Source: Alphaproteobacteria bacterium
Lineage (GTDB): Bacteria > Pseudomonadota > Alphaproteobacteria > Micavibrionales > Micavibrionaceae
Direction of reading: 5' to 3'
DNA: 50,309 nucleotides
NCBI GenBank assembly: GCA_021775995.1
Contig: JAJFGS010000014.1
Span: 1 to 50,309 of the forward strand
Under the pieces are notes generated by a model, which worked only from the letters and a program-made list of their open reading frames with translations, was not told where the DNA came from and ran no database searches. The position numbers and the translations under genes are program-made. Shown here in pieces: positions 27,591-37,603 of the stretch (its first letter is position 1; each line of letters starts with the position of its first letter).

Positions 27591-30500
27591 ATGAGTTATT
27601 TTATCGACCGTATTTCATACTTCGCCCAAAATCGTGAGAAATTCTCGAATGGACATGGCGTAACGACGGAAGAAAATCGTGCTTGGGAAGAGGCGTATCG
27701 TGGTCGTTGGGCGCATGATAAAATTGTTCGCTCAACGCATGGTGTAAACTGTACAGGGTCTTGCTCATGGAAAATTTACGTGAAGAACGGGCTGATTACG
27801 TGGGAAACACAGCAGACAGATTATCCACGGACACGGCCTGATTTACCCAACCATGAACCTCGTGGATGTGCGCGTGGGGCGAGTTATAGTTGGTATATTT
27901 ATTCTGCTAACCGTTTAAAATATCCGCTTATTCGTAAACGTCTTTTAAAGATGTGGCGGGCGATGAAGCAGCAACATGGTGATCCGGTAGATACGTGGAA
28001 AGCCATTCAGGCTGATCCTATTTTGCGGACGGAATATCAAAAAGTTCGCGGTAAAGGTGGCTTCGTCCGTGCTGATTGGGATGAGGTGAACGAAATTGTT
28101 GCCGCATCAAATATTCATACGATTAAGGAACATGGTCCAGATCGTATTTTTGGTTTCTCTCCTATCCCTGCTATGTCGATGGTGTCATATGCGGCGGGTT
28201 CGCGTTACCTATCATTGCTTGGTGGTGTCTGTATGAGCTTTTATGATTGGTATTGTGATTTACCACCTGCTAGCCCGCAAGTTTGGGGGGAGCAAACGGA
28301 CGTACCAGAATCTGCTGATTGGTATAATTCAGGTTTTATTATTATGTGGGGCTCGAACGTACCGCAAACACGAACACCCGATGCGCATTTTATGACTGAA
28401 GCGCGATATAAAGGCACGCAAGTGGTGACTATTACGCCAGATTATTCTGAAGCGTCAAAATTTGGTGATATCTGGCTTAACCCGAAACAGGGAACGGATG
28501 CCGCTGTTGGTATGGCGATGGGGCATGTGATTCTTAAAGAGTTCCATCTTGAAAATACATCTAAATATTTTGATGATTATACGCGTAAATATTCCGATTT
28601 CCCGTTTCTTGTTAAATTGGAGAAACGCGATGGGCGTTATGTAGCAGGCCGTATGCTACGTGCTTCTGATTTTGATAAAAATTTAGGACATGACAATAAT
28701 CCTGAATGGAAAACGATTTGTTTGGATGAAAAAACCGGTGATGTCGTCGTACCGACAGGCTCTATCGGATTCCGCTGGGGTCAAGATGGTGAGTGGAATA
28801 TCATACCAACAGATTCCAAAACCAAAAAAGAATTTTTACCACAAAAGACATTACTGGGTTCTCAAGATGATATTGTCGATGTTAGCTTCCCGTATTTTGC
28901 GGGTGCAGAGCATGAGCATGGCTATTTCGAAGCCAATGATCAGGGCGGCGATATTCTAGATCGTAAGTTGCCAGTGAAATATCTGGAGATTGACGGTGAG
29001 AAAGTTCCTGTTGTTACTGTGTTCGACCTTACTTGCGCCAATTACGGGATTGCACGTGAAGGACTGGGCGGTGATAACGTCGCTTCTGATTACGATCAGA
29101 ACGTACCCTATACACCAAAATGGCAGGAAAGCATTACGGGTGTTTCCGCGGATAAAATTACGCAAGTCGCGCGTGCTTTTGCTGACAACGCCGATAAGAC
29201 GAACGGCAAGTCGATGATCATCATCGGTGCTGCGATGAACCATTGGTATCACATGGATATGAATTACCGCGCTTGTATTAATATGTTGGTGTTCTGTGGC
29301 TGTGTTGGGCAATCGGGCGGTGGTTGGTCGCATTATGTAGGGCAGGAAAAACTTCGTCCGCAAACCGGATGGTTGCCGCTTGCTTTCGGGCTGGATTGGA
29401 CGCGTCCACCACGCCAACAAAATTCAACGTCGGCTTTTTATGCCCATACGGATCAGTGGCGCTATGAAACATTAGGTGTTGATGAAATTCTTTGTCCAAC
29501 GGCAGATAAGTCAAAATGGAAAGGCTCTCTTGTCGATTGTAATATCCGCGCCGAGCGGATGGGTTGGTTACCATCTGCGCCGCAGTTACAAGAAAACCCG
29601 TTGGATTTGGTTAGGGAAGCTGAAAGTCAAGGCGTTGATCCAGTTGAGTATGTGACGCAACGTCTTTCTAATGGTGATTTGCGCATGTCTTGTGAAGACC
29701 CAGACAGCCCAGATAACTGGCCGCGTAATCTATTTGTCTGGCGCTCGAACTTGCTCGGTTCTTCTGGTAAAGGTCACGAATATTTCCTTAAACATTTTCT
29801 TGGGACGCAGCATGGTGTGCAGGGGAAAGATTTGGGTGAAGAGGGTCGCACTGGGTCTGAAGAAGTTGTCTGGCATGATGAGGCACCGGAAGGCAAACTC
29901 GATCTTGTTGTAACGCTGGACTTTCGTATGTCTACAACCTGTATGTATTCCGACATTGTTTTACCAACTGCGAGTTGGTATGAGAAAAATGATCTCAATA
30001 CATCTGATATGCACCCGTTTATTCATCCGCTGTCCAAAGCGATTGATCCGGTTTGGCAGAGCCGCAGTGATTGGGACATTTATAAAGGCTTTGCGAAGAA
30101 ATTCTCTGAACTTTCTCCTGGTCATCTTGGTGTGGAAAAAGAAATTGTTCTGACGCCTATTCAGCATGACACACCAGGTGAGCTTGCACAGCCTGATGTT
30201 AAAGAATGGCGCAAAGGTGAATGCGATTTGATCCCTGGTGTAACGGCACCTGCAATGAAAGTTGTTGAACGTGATTATCCCGCGACATATGAACGTTTTA
30301 CTTCACTCGGTCCGTTGATGGAAAAACTTGGTAATGGTGGTAAAGGTATTGGTTGGAATACCGATCATGAGGTTGAGTTTCTTAAAGCGCTTAATGGCAA
30401 GGACAAAGAAGGTCGCGCAAAAATTGTTACCGACATTGATGCTTGTGAAACGGTTATGACTTTGGCACCGGAAACCAATGGTGAGGTTGCGGTTAAGGCA

Positions 30501-31331
30501 TGGGAGGCACTCAGTAAAATGACAGGTCTTGATCATACGCATCTGGCCAAGCCGAAAGAAGAAGAAAAAATTCGCTTCCGCGATATTCAAGCGCAGCCGC
30601 GTAAGATTATCAGTTCTCCTACTTGGAGCGGGATTGAATCTGAACATGTTTGTTACAATGCCGGTTACACCAATGTGCATGAATATATTCCGTGGCGCAC
30701 ACTGACTGGTCGTCAACAGCTTTATCAAGACCATCCGTGGATGCTTGATTTTGGTGAAGGGTTGGTGTCTTACAAACCGCCGATTAATACGGCGACAGTG
30801 CAGTCGATGATTGAGAAACATGGTGATGAAGATAGACCGCATATAACGCTAAACTTTATTACGCCGCATCAAAAATGGGGTATTCACTCCACTTATTCCG
30901 ACAACTTACACATGCTGACATTGTCACGTGGTGGACCGATTGTCTGGATGAGTGAACCAGATGCGAAGATTGCAGGCATTAAAGATAATGACTGGGTAGA
31001 AGTGTTTAACACCAATGGGGCAATTACCGCGCGGGCGGTTGTTTCGCAGCGCGTTAATGATGGCATGCTGTTGATGTATCATGCACAAGAAAAAATAGTG
31101 AATACACCGGGCAGTAAAATTACAGGCGCACGGGGCGGGATTCACAATTCCGTTACGCGAACGACGGTGAAGCCAACCCATATGATTGGCGCATATGCGC
31201 AGCAATCTTATGGGTTCAACTATTACGGCACAGTCGGATCAAACCGTGATGAATTTGTTGTGGTGCGCAAGATTGAAGATCAGGATATTGATTGGATGGA
31301 AGGCCCACTTGAAGGAGAGGCTGCAGAATAA
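27591..31331 (+). CDS. narG: Respiratory nitrate reductase alpha subunit
   Basis: The 1246-residue catalytic subunit reduces nitrate to nitrite at a bis-MGD molybdenum centre on the cytoplasmic side. The FS0 iron-sulfur ligands are H50, C54, C58 and C93. The molybdenum ligand Asp is D223 in YDWYCDLPPASP. The N-terminus is the NarG-type twin-arginine-like remnant without an export signal. Full length matches E. coli NarG (1247). The stop overlaps the narH start as TAATG. Cofactor genes for its synthesis lie in the same locus. Confidence 0.98.
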   Translation: MSYFIDRISYFAQNREKFSNGHGVTTEENRAWEEAYRGRWAHDKIVRSTHGVNCTGSCSWKIYVKNGLITWETQQTDYPRTRPDLPNHEPRGCARGASYSWYIYSANRLKYPLIRKRLLKMWRAMKQQHGDPVDTWKAIQADPILRTEYQKVRGKGGFVRADWDEVNEIVAASNIHTIKEHGPDRIFGFSPIPAMSMVSYAAGSRYLSLLGGVCMSFYDWYCDLPPASPQVWGEQTDVPESADWYNSGFIIMWGSNVPQTRTPDAHFMTEARYKGTQVVTITPDYSEASKFGDIWLNPKQGTDAAVGMAMGHVILKEFHLENTSKYFDDYTRKYSDFPFLVKLEKRDGRYVAGRMLRASDFDKNLGHDNNPEWKTICLDEKTGDVVVPTGSIGFRWGQDGEWNIIPTDSKTKKEFLPQKTLLGSQDDIVDVSFPYFAGAEHEHGYFEANDQGGDILDRKLPVKYLEIDGEKVPVVTVFDLTCANYGIAREGLGGDNVASDYDQNVPYTPKWQESITGVSADKITQVARAFADNADKTNGKSMIIIGAAMNHWYHMDMNYRACINMLVFCGCVGQSGGGWSHYVGQEKLRPQTGWLPLAFGLDWTRPPRQQNSTSAFYAHTDQWRYETLGVDEILCPTADKSKWKGSLVDCNIRAERMGWLPSAPQLQENPLDLVREAESQGVDPVEYVTQRLSNGDLRMSCEDPDSPDNWPRNLFVWRSNLLGSSGKGHEYFLKHFLGTQHGVQGKDLGEEGRTGSEEVVWHDEAPEGKLDLVVTLDFRMSTTCMYSDIVLPTASWYEKNDLNTSDMHPFIHPLSKAIDPVWQSRSDWDIYKGFAKKFSELSPGHLGVEKEIVLTPIQHDTPGELAQPDVKEWRKGECDLIPGVTAPAMKVVERDYPATYERFTSLGPLMEKLGNGGKGIGWNTDHEVEFLKALNGKDKEGRAKIVTDIDACETVMTLAPETNGEVAVKAWEALSKMTGLDHTHLAKPKEEEKIRFRDIQAQPRKIISSPTWSGIESEHVCYNAGYTNVHEYIPWRTLTGRQQLYQDHPWMLDFGEGLVSYKPPINTATVQSMIEKHGDEDRPHITLNFITPHQKWGIHSTYSDNLHMLTLSRGGPIVWMSEPDAKIAGIKDNDWVEVFNTNGAITARAVVSQRVNDGMLLMYHAQEKIVNTPGSKITGARGGIHNSVTRTTVKPTHMIGAYAQQSYGFNYYGTVGSNRDEFVVVRKIEDQDIDWMEGPLEGEAAE

Positions 31332-32944
31332 TGAAAATACGTGCGCAAATAGGAATGGTACTAAACCTTGATAAATGTATCGGGTGTCATACATGCTCGG
31401 TCACTTGTAAGAATGTTTGGACATCTCGTGAAGGGATGGAATATGCATGGTTCAATAATGTTGAGACCAAGCCTGGCGTTGGTTTTCCAAAGGAGTGGGA
31501 AAATCAGGAAAAATGGAATGGCGGTTGGCATCGTAAATCAAACGGTAAGATTCAGCCAAAACAAGGGGGACGCTGGCGTATTCTTGCTAAGATTTTTGGC
31601 AATCCCGATATGCCAGAAATTGACGATTATTATGAACCATTCACTTTTGATTATGATCATTTGCAAAAGGCTAAAGAATCTAAAGCGCAACCAACTGCGC
31701 GCCCACGCTCCTTGGTGTCTGGCAAACGCATGGAGAAAATTGAATGGGGACCAAATTGGGAAGAAATTTTAGGTACCGAATTTGAACATCGCCGCAAGGA
31801 TTACAATTTCAAAGATATGGAAGAGGAAATGTATGGCGAGTTTGAAAATACATTCATGATGTATTTGCCGCGCCTATGTGAGCATTGCCTGAACCCAACT
31901 TGTGTGGCTTCTTGTCCATCTGGCTCGATCTATAAACGTGAAGAAGACGGTGTTGTTCTGGTTGATCAGGATAAATGTCGCGGTTGGCGTATGTGTGTAT
32001 CTGGCTGTCCGTACAAGAAAATTTATTACAATTGGAAATCGGGTAAGGCTGAAAAATGTACGCTCTGTTATCCGCGTCTTGAAAATGGTGAACCAACAGT
32101 TTGTTCTGAGACCTGTGTAGGCCGTATTCGTTATCTTGGTGTGATGCTTTACGATGCAGATCGCATTGAAGAAGCGGCAAGTACGCCGAATGAAGAAGAT
32201 CTTTATGAAGCACAGTGTGATATTTTTCTTGATCCACATGATCCAGAAGTGATTGCGCAGGCGCGTAAGGATGGAATTCCTGAAAACTGGATTACGGGTG
32301 CGCAGGATTCACCGATTTATAAAATGGCGATGGACTGGAAAGTGGCTCTACCGCTTCACCCAGAATACCGCACGTTACCGATGGTTTGGTATATTCCACC
32401 GCTTTCTCCCATTCAAAATGCTGTAGAGAAAGGCGGTATACCGATGACAGAAAATGGTATTATGCCAGACATTGATAAGATGCGTATTCCAGTGAAATAT
32501 CTAGCAAATCTTTTGACTGCGGGTAAGGAGGAGCCTGTCGTACGTGCGCTTAAACGCATGATGGCAATGCGTCAATATATGCGCGGTGTTTTAGTTGAAG
32601 GTGGTCCTAACCAAGAAATTTTAGATGAGGTTGATCTCACTGAAGAGTTGGTTAAGGATATGTATAAAATCATGGCACTTGCTAACTATGAAGACCGCTA
32701 TGTTATCCCGACGGGGCATCGTGAGGAAACGTTAGATGCTTATGGTGAAAGTGGATCTTGTGGTTTTAGTTTTGGTAATGGATGCTCCTCGCATTCCAAT
32801 AGTGATATAGAACTGTTCGAAAACCCCAAGAGCTGGCGTGGTCCAAGCGCCTCTGGCAAAGATAACCGTGTTAATACCTTGTTTACACAGGGTAAAACAA
32901 GCACCTCTGGTGGTTGTGGTAGCGGCGGTTGTGGTTGTAAATAG
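31331..32944 (+). CDS. narH: Respiratory nitrate reductase beta subunit
   Basis: The 537-residue electron-transfer subunit carries four Fe-S clusters. The first Cys group is C16-x2-C19-x2-C22-x3-C26. Later groups are CEHCLNPTCVASC, CRGWRMCVSGC (Trp in place of one Cys marks the 3Fe-4S cluster) and CTLCYPRLENGEPTVCSETC. The extreme C-terminus is an odd Gly/Cys run, SGGCGSGGCGCK, not part of the conserved fold, and it resembles the tail of MoaE in this window. It is followed after 10 bases by narJ. Confidence 0.97.
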   Translation: MKIRAQIGMVLNLDKCIGCHTCSVTCKNVWTSREGMEYAWFNNVETKPGVGFPKEWENQEKWNGGWHRKSNGKIQPKQGGRWRILAKIFGNPDMPEIDDYYEPFTFDYDHLQKAKESKAQPTARPRSLVSGKRMEKIEWGPNWEEILGTEFEHRRKDYNFKDMEEEMYGEFENTFMMYLPRLCEHCLNPTCVASCPSGSIYKREEDGVVLVDQDKCRGWRMCVSGCPYKKIYYNWKSGKAEKCTLCYPRLENGEPTVCSETCVGRIRYLGVMLYDADRIEEAASTPNEEDLYEAQCDIFLDPHDPEVIAQARKDGIPENWITGAQDSPIYKMAMDWKVALPLHPEYRTLPMVWYIPPLSPIQNAVEKGGIPMTENGIMPDIDKMRIPVKYLANLLTAGKEEPVVRALKRMMAMRQYMRGVLVEGGPNQEILDEVDLTEELVKDMYKIMALANYEDRYVIPTGHREETLDAYGESGSCGFSFGNGCSSHSNSDIELFENPKSWRGPSASGKDNRVNTLFTQGKTSTSGGCGSGGCGCK

Positions 32945-32954
32945 GAGAAAATTG

Positions 32955-33680
32955 ATGAAAACATTAAAAATTTTAGGGGCTTTACTGACTTACCCTTCAG
33001 CAGAATTGTTGGCGGCTTTGCCAGAGTTTCAGATTATTCTAAAAAAAGAAACATGGTTGCCCGATGAGTCCTTAAAGTCACTCGATCATTTGATGAGTTG
33101 GATGAATGATCAGGATCTTTTAGATTTACAGGAAGAGTTTGTGGCGTTGTTTGATCGTACGCCATCGCTCTGTCTACATTTATTTGAACATGTTCATGGT
33201 GATTCTCGTGATCGCGGTCAGGCTTTGGTTGACCTTTCTGGAGTCTATAAAGATGCTGGTTTGTTGATTAACACCGAAGAAATGCCGGATTATTTGCCAC
33301 TGTTTCTTGAATATCTTTCTATGATTGATGCAGAGGAGGCGCGTCAGAATTTAGGTGAGATTGCCAATGTGCTCGGCGTTTTGGCTGGACGTTTAAGCAA
33401 CAGGCAATCCCCTTATGCTGCCGTGTTTGAGGCTTTGATCGAGGCTGCAGCGAATAAACCAGACGCAAAGGCCGTTGAAGAGGCGCTGAAAGAGGCGGCT
33501 GGGAAAGTCAGTACATTCGATGAGTTGGATGAAAGCTGGGAAGAACAAAACGCATTTGAAAATTCTCTGCAAACAACAGGACAGGACATGGACTCTAATG
33601 TAGGTGGGGGTTGTCCTAAGGCCGAAGAAATGCTCGCGCGGATGAATCTTCAGCCAGAAAATAAGGAGACACGCTCATGA
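32955..33680 (+). CDS. narJ: Nitrate reductase assembly chaperone NarJ
   Basis: The 241-residue all-helical cytoplasmic chaperone binds the NarG N-terminus and helps insert cofactor. The start MKTLKILGALLTYPSAELL and the FVALFDRTPSLCLHLFEHVHGDSRDRG block (in part) are NarJ/TorD signatures. The ATG at 32955 has AGGAGAAA upstream; a longer reading frame begins inside narH and is not the real start. The stop overlaps narI as ATGA. Confidence 0.95.
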   Translation: MKTLKILGALLTYPSAELLAALPEFQIILKKETWLPDESLKSLDHLMSWMNDQDLLDLQEEFVALFDRTPSLCLHLFEHVHGDSRDRGQALVDLSGVYKDAGLLINTEEMPDYLPLFLEYLSMIDAEEARQNLGEIANVLGVLAGRLSNRQSPYAAVFEALIEAAANKPDAKAVEEALKEAAGKVSTFDELDESWEEQNAFENSLQTTGQDMDSNVGGGCPKAEEMLARMNLQPENKETRS

Positions 33681-34351
33681 ACTTTTTCTTATTCCAAATT
33701 TTTCCTTACATAGCGATCGCAGTGTTTGCGCTTGGGAGCATTCTGCGTTTTGATCGTGATCCTTATTCATGGCGCTCTAAATCCAGCCAACTTTTACGCA
33801 AAAAGCAATTGATTATCGGATCTGTGTTGTTCCATCTCGGTATAATTACTATTCTTGCTGGGCATGCTGTGGGCCTGCTCACGCCGATTGCTGTATTTGA
33901 TGCGTTAGGCATTTCTCACAGTTTCAAACAAATTTTAGCGATGAGCGCTGGCGGTATTGCTGGCGTGTTTTGTTTTATTGGCCTTGTGATGCTTTTGCAT
34001 CGCCGTTTGTTTGATCCGCGCATTCGTGCCACCAGTTCGTTTTCTGATATCTCGGTTTTGGTTCTTCTGCTCGCTCAGCTTTGTTTGGGGATGTACACGA
34101 TTACCGTATCTATGCATCACCTGGATGGACATGAGATGGTTAAGTTTATGGAGTGGGCGCAGCATATTGCGACCTTCCGTGGTGGAGCTCATGAATATTT
34201 GCTGGATGTAGCGATGGTATTCAAATTACACATTACGCTGGGGATGTTCATTCTGTTCGTTTGGCCATTCACAAGGCTTGTGCATGTGTTTAGCGCTCCA
34301 GTTGGGTTTATTTTTAGACCTTATCAAATTGTTCGTAAAAGGGAGGCTTAA
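33677..34351 (+). CDS. narI: Nitrate reductase gamma subunit (cytochrome b)
   Basis: The 224-residue membrane subunit oxidises quinol and passes electrons through two b hemes to NarH. It has five hydrophobic helices. Heme-ligand candidates are His in FHLGIITILAGHAVG (helix 2) and near HITLGMFILFVWPFTRLVH (last helix). Length matches E. coli NarI (225). It is translationally coupled to narJ. Confidence 0.96.
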   Translation: MNFFLFQIFPYIAIAVFALGSILRFDRDPYSWRSKSSQLLRKKQLIIGSVLFHLGIITILAGHAVGLLTPIAVFDALGISHSFKQILAMSAGGIAGVFCFIGLVMLLHRRLFDPRIRATSSFSDISVLVLLLAQLCLGMYTITVSMHHLDGHEMVKFMEWAQHIATFRGGAHEYLLDVAMVFKLHITLGMFILFVWPFTRLVHVFSAPVGFIFRPYQIVRKREA

Positions 34352-34354
34352 AAA

Positions 34355-35140
34355 ATGATTGTAGCTCCTGGCATTACCGTAAACGGCGTGAAAATCACGC
34401 CAGAGCAAATTAATTCTGAGGTGCAATATCATCCAGCGGAAAACCTACCCACTGCTAAGTATGAGGCGATGCAATCTCTAGTCATTCGTGAGCTTTTAAC
34501 TCAGCGTGCAGTCGATTTAGAGCTCTGTAATCATGATGAAGCGGTGAAAAACCCAGATGATATTTTTGAGACTCTCTTTGGGATGGAAATTGAAATCCCC
34601 GAAGCGGATGAAAAAACATGTAAGCATTTCTATGAGAATAATAAAGAACGGTTTTATACTTCACCATTATTTGAGGTCTCGCATATTCTGTATTTGGCTC
34701 CACCTAGTGATGAGGACGCACGGAAATCTTCTTTGGAGAAGGCGCAGAGTGCATTAGAACGTGTAACCAAAAATCCAGACAGCTTTTCAGCAATTGCACA
34801 AGCAGAGTCTGCGTGTTCTTCAGCAAAAAATGGTGGCCATCTGGAGCAGATTACAAAAGGGCAAACGACCCCAACGTTTGAGGCGGCCTTGTTGAATATG
34901 CAAGAGGGCGAAATTTCGAAAGAGCCGTTGGCTAGTGAGTTTGGGTATCACGTGATTAAGGTGCACAAACGGCTTGAAGGAAAACAGCTACCTTTTGAAA
35001 CTGTGCATGAATGGATTGAAGATCATTTGAAACGCCAGAGCTGGCAACGCGCGTTTAGCCAGTATGTACAGCTTTTGGCTGGGCAAGCCAAGATTAGTGG
35101 CTTTCAGCTTAAAGCTACCGACACGCCGCTTGTACAATAA
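34355..35140 (+). CDS. PpiC-type peptidyl-prolyl isomerase (parvulin)
   Basis: The 261-residue protein has a short helical N-terminal region and a rotamase domain at about 105-215 (FEVSHILYLAPPSDE, NGGHLEQITKGQTTPTFEAALL in part, SEFGYHVIKVHKR). There is no signal peptide, so it is probably cytoplasmic, like the NifM/NarV-associated isomerases. It starts 3 bases after narI. Such genes often follow narI in alpha- and betaproteobacteria, so a role in folding the reductase is likely but inferred. Confidence 0.9.
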   Translation: MIVAPGITVNGVKITPEQINSEVQYHPAENLPTAKYEAMQSLVIRELLTQRAVDLELCNHDEAVKNPDDIFETLFGMEIEIPEADEKTCKHFYENNKERFYTSPLFEVSHILYLAPPSDEDARKSSLEKAQSALERVTKNPDSFSAIAQAESACSSAKNGGHLEQITKGQTTPTFEAALLNMQEGEISKEPLASEFGYHVIKVHKRLEGKQLPFETVHEWIEDHLKRQSWQRAFSQYVQLLAGQAKISGFQLKATDTPLVQ

Positions 35141-36306
35141 TGCCTACAATATTTAATCATCCTTTTTTGGGCTGTGGGTTTCGCCCATTCTTTTTGTTGG
35201 GTGCTTTATATAGTGTGATGAGCTTGGTGATCTGGGGTGGGTTTTATGCAGAATATGTGGTTCCACCTTCTGTGCTGGCTGATCCGGTTTCATGGCATGC
35301 ACATGAAATGATTTATGGCTTCGTACTCGCGATTGTTGCAGGGTTCTTATTGACGGCTGTCGCTAATTGGACGGGCGGTGCTCCAGTACAAAAAATTCAT
35401 CTGGCGAGTTTATGTGGTGTGTGGTTGGCGGGGCGTATGGTGATGAACTTTGAGTTGGGGTTGTCGGAAACAGCTATTTTAATGATTGAGGGTGCATTTG
35501 TTCCGGCGCTAGCGATTAGCTTATCTATCCCATTATTTAAGAGTCGGAATAAACGGAATTTTATCTTTCTGGTCTTATTGAGTATTTTGTTTGTTTCTGA
35601 CCTCACATTCCTGATGACTGAGGAGCGCACACCGCTTTATGTTGCTGTCATGGTTATTATTACAATGATTTCATTAATTGGTGGACGTGTTATTCCGGCC
35701 TTTACTGTGGCCGCATTGCATCGGCGCGGGGAGGAAGCCTATCAAACACCGCAAGGCAGGCTGGATGTTTTGGCGCTTATGTCGCTGGTTATGATTATTT
35801 TAGCTTTGCTGTTTCTAGGTGTAAAAAGCCCTCTCCTTGCTGTTATTGCTTTTATTTCTACGATTGTTCATCTATTGCGCTTGCGGCGTTATCATACGCG
35901 TAGAATATTGAATGACCCGATGGTTTGGATATTACATGTTGGGTATAGCTGGGTAATTGTGGGATTGATTTTTATGGGTTTGGCTACTGTTGAACTTGTG
36001 CCATTCTCAATAGCACTTCATGCTTTGACTGCAGGTGCGATTGGCTCGATGACTCTTGGTATGATGTGCCGTGTTTCATTAGGGCATACTGGACGAAATT
36101 TGATTGCAGGTAAGCTGACAATTTTTTGTTTTATTTTGATGCAGGTTGCTGCGCTTCTACGGGTGTTCGGACCGATTTCTATGCCAGAACAAGAAAATTT
36201 ATTTATTATCATTTCCGCGTTTTTGTGGAGCACCTGTTTCGCCCTCTATGTTTTCGTTTATGCCCCCATTCTTTGGCAGCCAAGACCGGATGGTCGAGCG
36301 GCGTGA
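35140..36306 (+). CDS. nnrS: NnrS family membrane protein
   Basis: The 388-residue membrane protein has about twelve helices and belongs to the NnrS family, linked to tolerance of nitric oxide and iron-nitrosyl stress in denitrifiers. The start FNHPFLGCGFRPFFLLGALY is a family hallmark, with WHAHEMIYGFVLAIVAGFLLTAVANW (in part) next. The start overlaps the ppiC stop (TAATG). The 3' end overlaps a minus-strand gene by 108 bases. Confidence 0.94.
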   Translation: MPTIFNHPFLGCGFRPFFLLGALYSVMSLVIWGGFYAEYVVPPSVLADPVSWHAHEMIYGFVLAIVAGFLLTAVANWTGGAPVQKIHLASLCGVWLAGRMVMNFELGLSETAILMIEGAFVPALAISLSIPLFKSRNKRNFIFLVLLSILFVSDLTFLMTEERTPLYVAVMVIITMISLIGGRVIPAFTVAALHRRGEEAYQTPQGRLDVLALMSLVMIILALLFLGVKSPLLAVIAFISTIVHLLRLRRYHTRRILNDPMVWILHVGYSWVIVGLIFMGLATVELVPFSIALHALTAGAIGSMTLGMMCRVSLGHTGRNLIAGKLTIFCFILMQVAALLRVFGPISMPEQENLFIIISAFLWSTCFALYVFVYAPILWQPRPDGRAA

Positions 36307-36795
36307 ATCATCTATGGTGTTTTTGTGTTCATTGTGTTTCTCAATACAATAAAGGCACTGATTATTACTTGTACCACCATAATTTTCTTCAAGAACGGCA
36401 GGACAAGTGAGACATCCTTTAGTGTTAAATGAAGATTGGTTCTTGTTAAGTATTCTATGTCCTCCAATTTTAATATTACTGGCAATAAAAACGTTCCCAG
36501 ATATTTCAGCATGATCCATTATCGTGCATGAGCCTCTAACAATTGCCTCTCCTTTAATGCAGGCTAAGTTTTTTATAACGGCATATCCAGAAACTTCAGC
36601 GTTTTCTGTTATGATTGCATCGTCTTTTATAATGGCATAACCAAAAACACGGGCTTGAGGGCCAACATAAGCAGAGCTTTCAACATGAGCGGTATTTGCA
36701 ACCCAGCCACCGCCAAGGGTGTGACGATGTGCAGGGATTGAACCATTGCCATCTTTAAAGTCGTGAAGGGTCTTTGGGTATTGTGCGTTCCGCAT
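36199..36795 (-). CDS. Beta-helix protein with two CxxC pairs
   Basis: The 198-residue protein has imperfect hexapeptide-like repeats from about 30 to 112 (HVESSAYVGPQARVFGYAII, NAEVSGYAVIKN), suggesting a left-handed beta-helix. A Cys region follows: C128-x2-C131 and C147-x2-C150, a probable zinc or iron-sulfur site. AAGGAG lies 7 bases before the start and a perfect FNR box 98 bases before it, so it is likely part of the anaerobic regulon. The last 36 residues are encoded opposite nnrS. Function is unknown; related repeat proteins include acyltransferases and carbonic-anhydrase-like folds, but no catalytic site was recognised. Confidence 0.75.
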   Translation of the reverse strand: MRNAQYPKTLHDFKDGNGSIPAHRHTLGGGWVANTAHVESSAYVGPQARVFGYAIIKDDAIITENAEVSGYAVIKNLACIKGEAIVRGSCTIMDHAEISGNVFIASNIKIGGHRILNKNQSSFNTKGCLTCPAVLEENYGGTSNNQCLYCIEKHNEHKNTIDDSRRSTIRSWLPKNGGINENIEGETGAPQKRGNDNK

Positions 36796-36893
36796 AGTAA
36801 GTCTCCTTATTTAGGGTGACACACCTTCTCTATTTAGAACCTTTTACTCTTTCTAGTTCTAACTGATTCTAATTATAAACAAACAAGATGTCT

Positions 36894-36907
36894 TTGATTT
36901 AGATCAA
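36894..36907. promoter_or_regulatory. FNR-type box upstream of beta-helix gene
   Basis: TTGAT-TTAG-ATCAA is a perfect palindrome 98 bases upstream of the minus-strand beta-helix gene. It overlaps the last codons of the second regulator gene. Confidence 0.8.
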
Positions 36908-37588
36908 GTTAACATCACAAAATTCTGCCAGTTTTGTTGTATTCTGGATCAGAAGATCATGGTCTTGTGTTTTTACACCGTAAGGCTCTAACTTTATAAG
37001 AGCGCGGGAAAAAGTTTCGGGTTTTATGTTGAGGCGGTTGGAGATTAAGGATTTATCATAAGGTAAATTGATGACTGCCGTGCCATCTTTGTTATCTTTA
37101 CTGTGGCAGAATTGAAGGAGAAAAGCACCTACACGCTGTGGAGCTGTTCGGGATGTGACCTGCTCTATTTGTCCTACTAAATAATGTTGGTGAGAGGAAA
37201 TGGAGGCTAGAATGCGCAGGGCAAATCTACTATCTTCCTCAATTTTTTGTATAAAAAAACTACGTGGAACTTCAATCAGTGTGACATCAGTGGTGGCTTG
37301 CGCACTTACAGGATAACTTCTTTGATCTCTAAAAACAGCGGCTTCTGCAAAGGATTCACCAGAGCCAAAAACGTTTATAACGGCTTCTTCCCCTGTGCGA
37401 GAGATGCGGAATATTTTGACCCATCCTGTCATGACGATGAAAAAAGAATCTGCCTTATCTCCTGCCTCAAAAAGTTGCTGCCCTTTTGTGTAGGTTTTTT
37501 TATGGCAATGCCCAGCCAACTCTTCAATAACTTTTATGTCCATGCCGTCAAAAAGAGGGGTTTTTTGTATGGTTTGGGCAATATTCAT
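36899..37588 (-). CDS. Crp/Fnr regulator (Dnr-like)
   Basis: The 229-residue regulator has a sensor beta-roll, dimer helix and winged HTH. The recognition helix KPETFSRAL again has the FNR E-x-x-S-R pattern. It lacks an N-terminal Cys cluster, as in the DNR/NnrR group that respond to NO through heme; that assignment is inferred from context and sequence style. An FNR box ends 16 bases from its start codon, which suggests autoregulation. Confidence 0.85.
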   Translation of the reverse strand: MNIAQTIQKTPLFDGMDIKVIEELAGHCHKKTYTKGQQLFEAGDKADSFFIVMTGWVKIFRISRTGEEAVINVFGSGESFAEAAVFRDQRSYPVSAQATTDVTLIEVPRSFFIQKIEEDSRFALRILASISSHQHYLVGQIEQVTSRTAPQRVGAFLLQFCHSKDNKDGTAVINLPYDKSLISNRLNIKPETFSRALIKLEPYGVKTQDHDLLIQNTTKLAEFCDVNLI

Positions 37589-37603
37589 TTTTTTATAGTT
37601 CGT

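Noticed and set aside
32838-32954. Upstream extension of the narJ frame
   Set aside because: It runs inside narH; the ATG at 32955 has a good ribosome site and starts the conserved domain.
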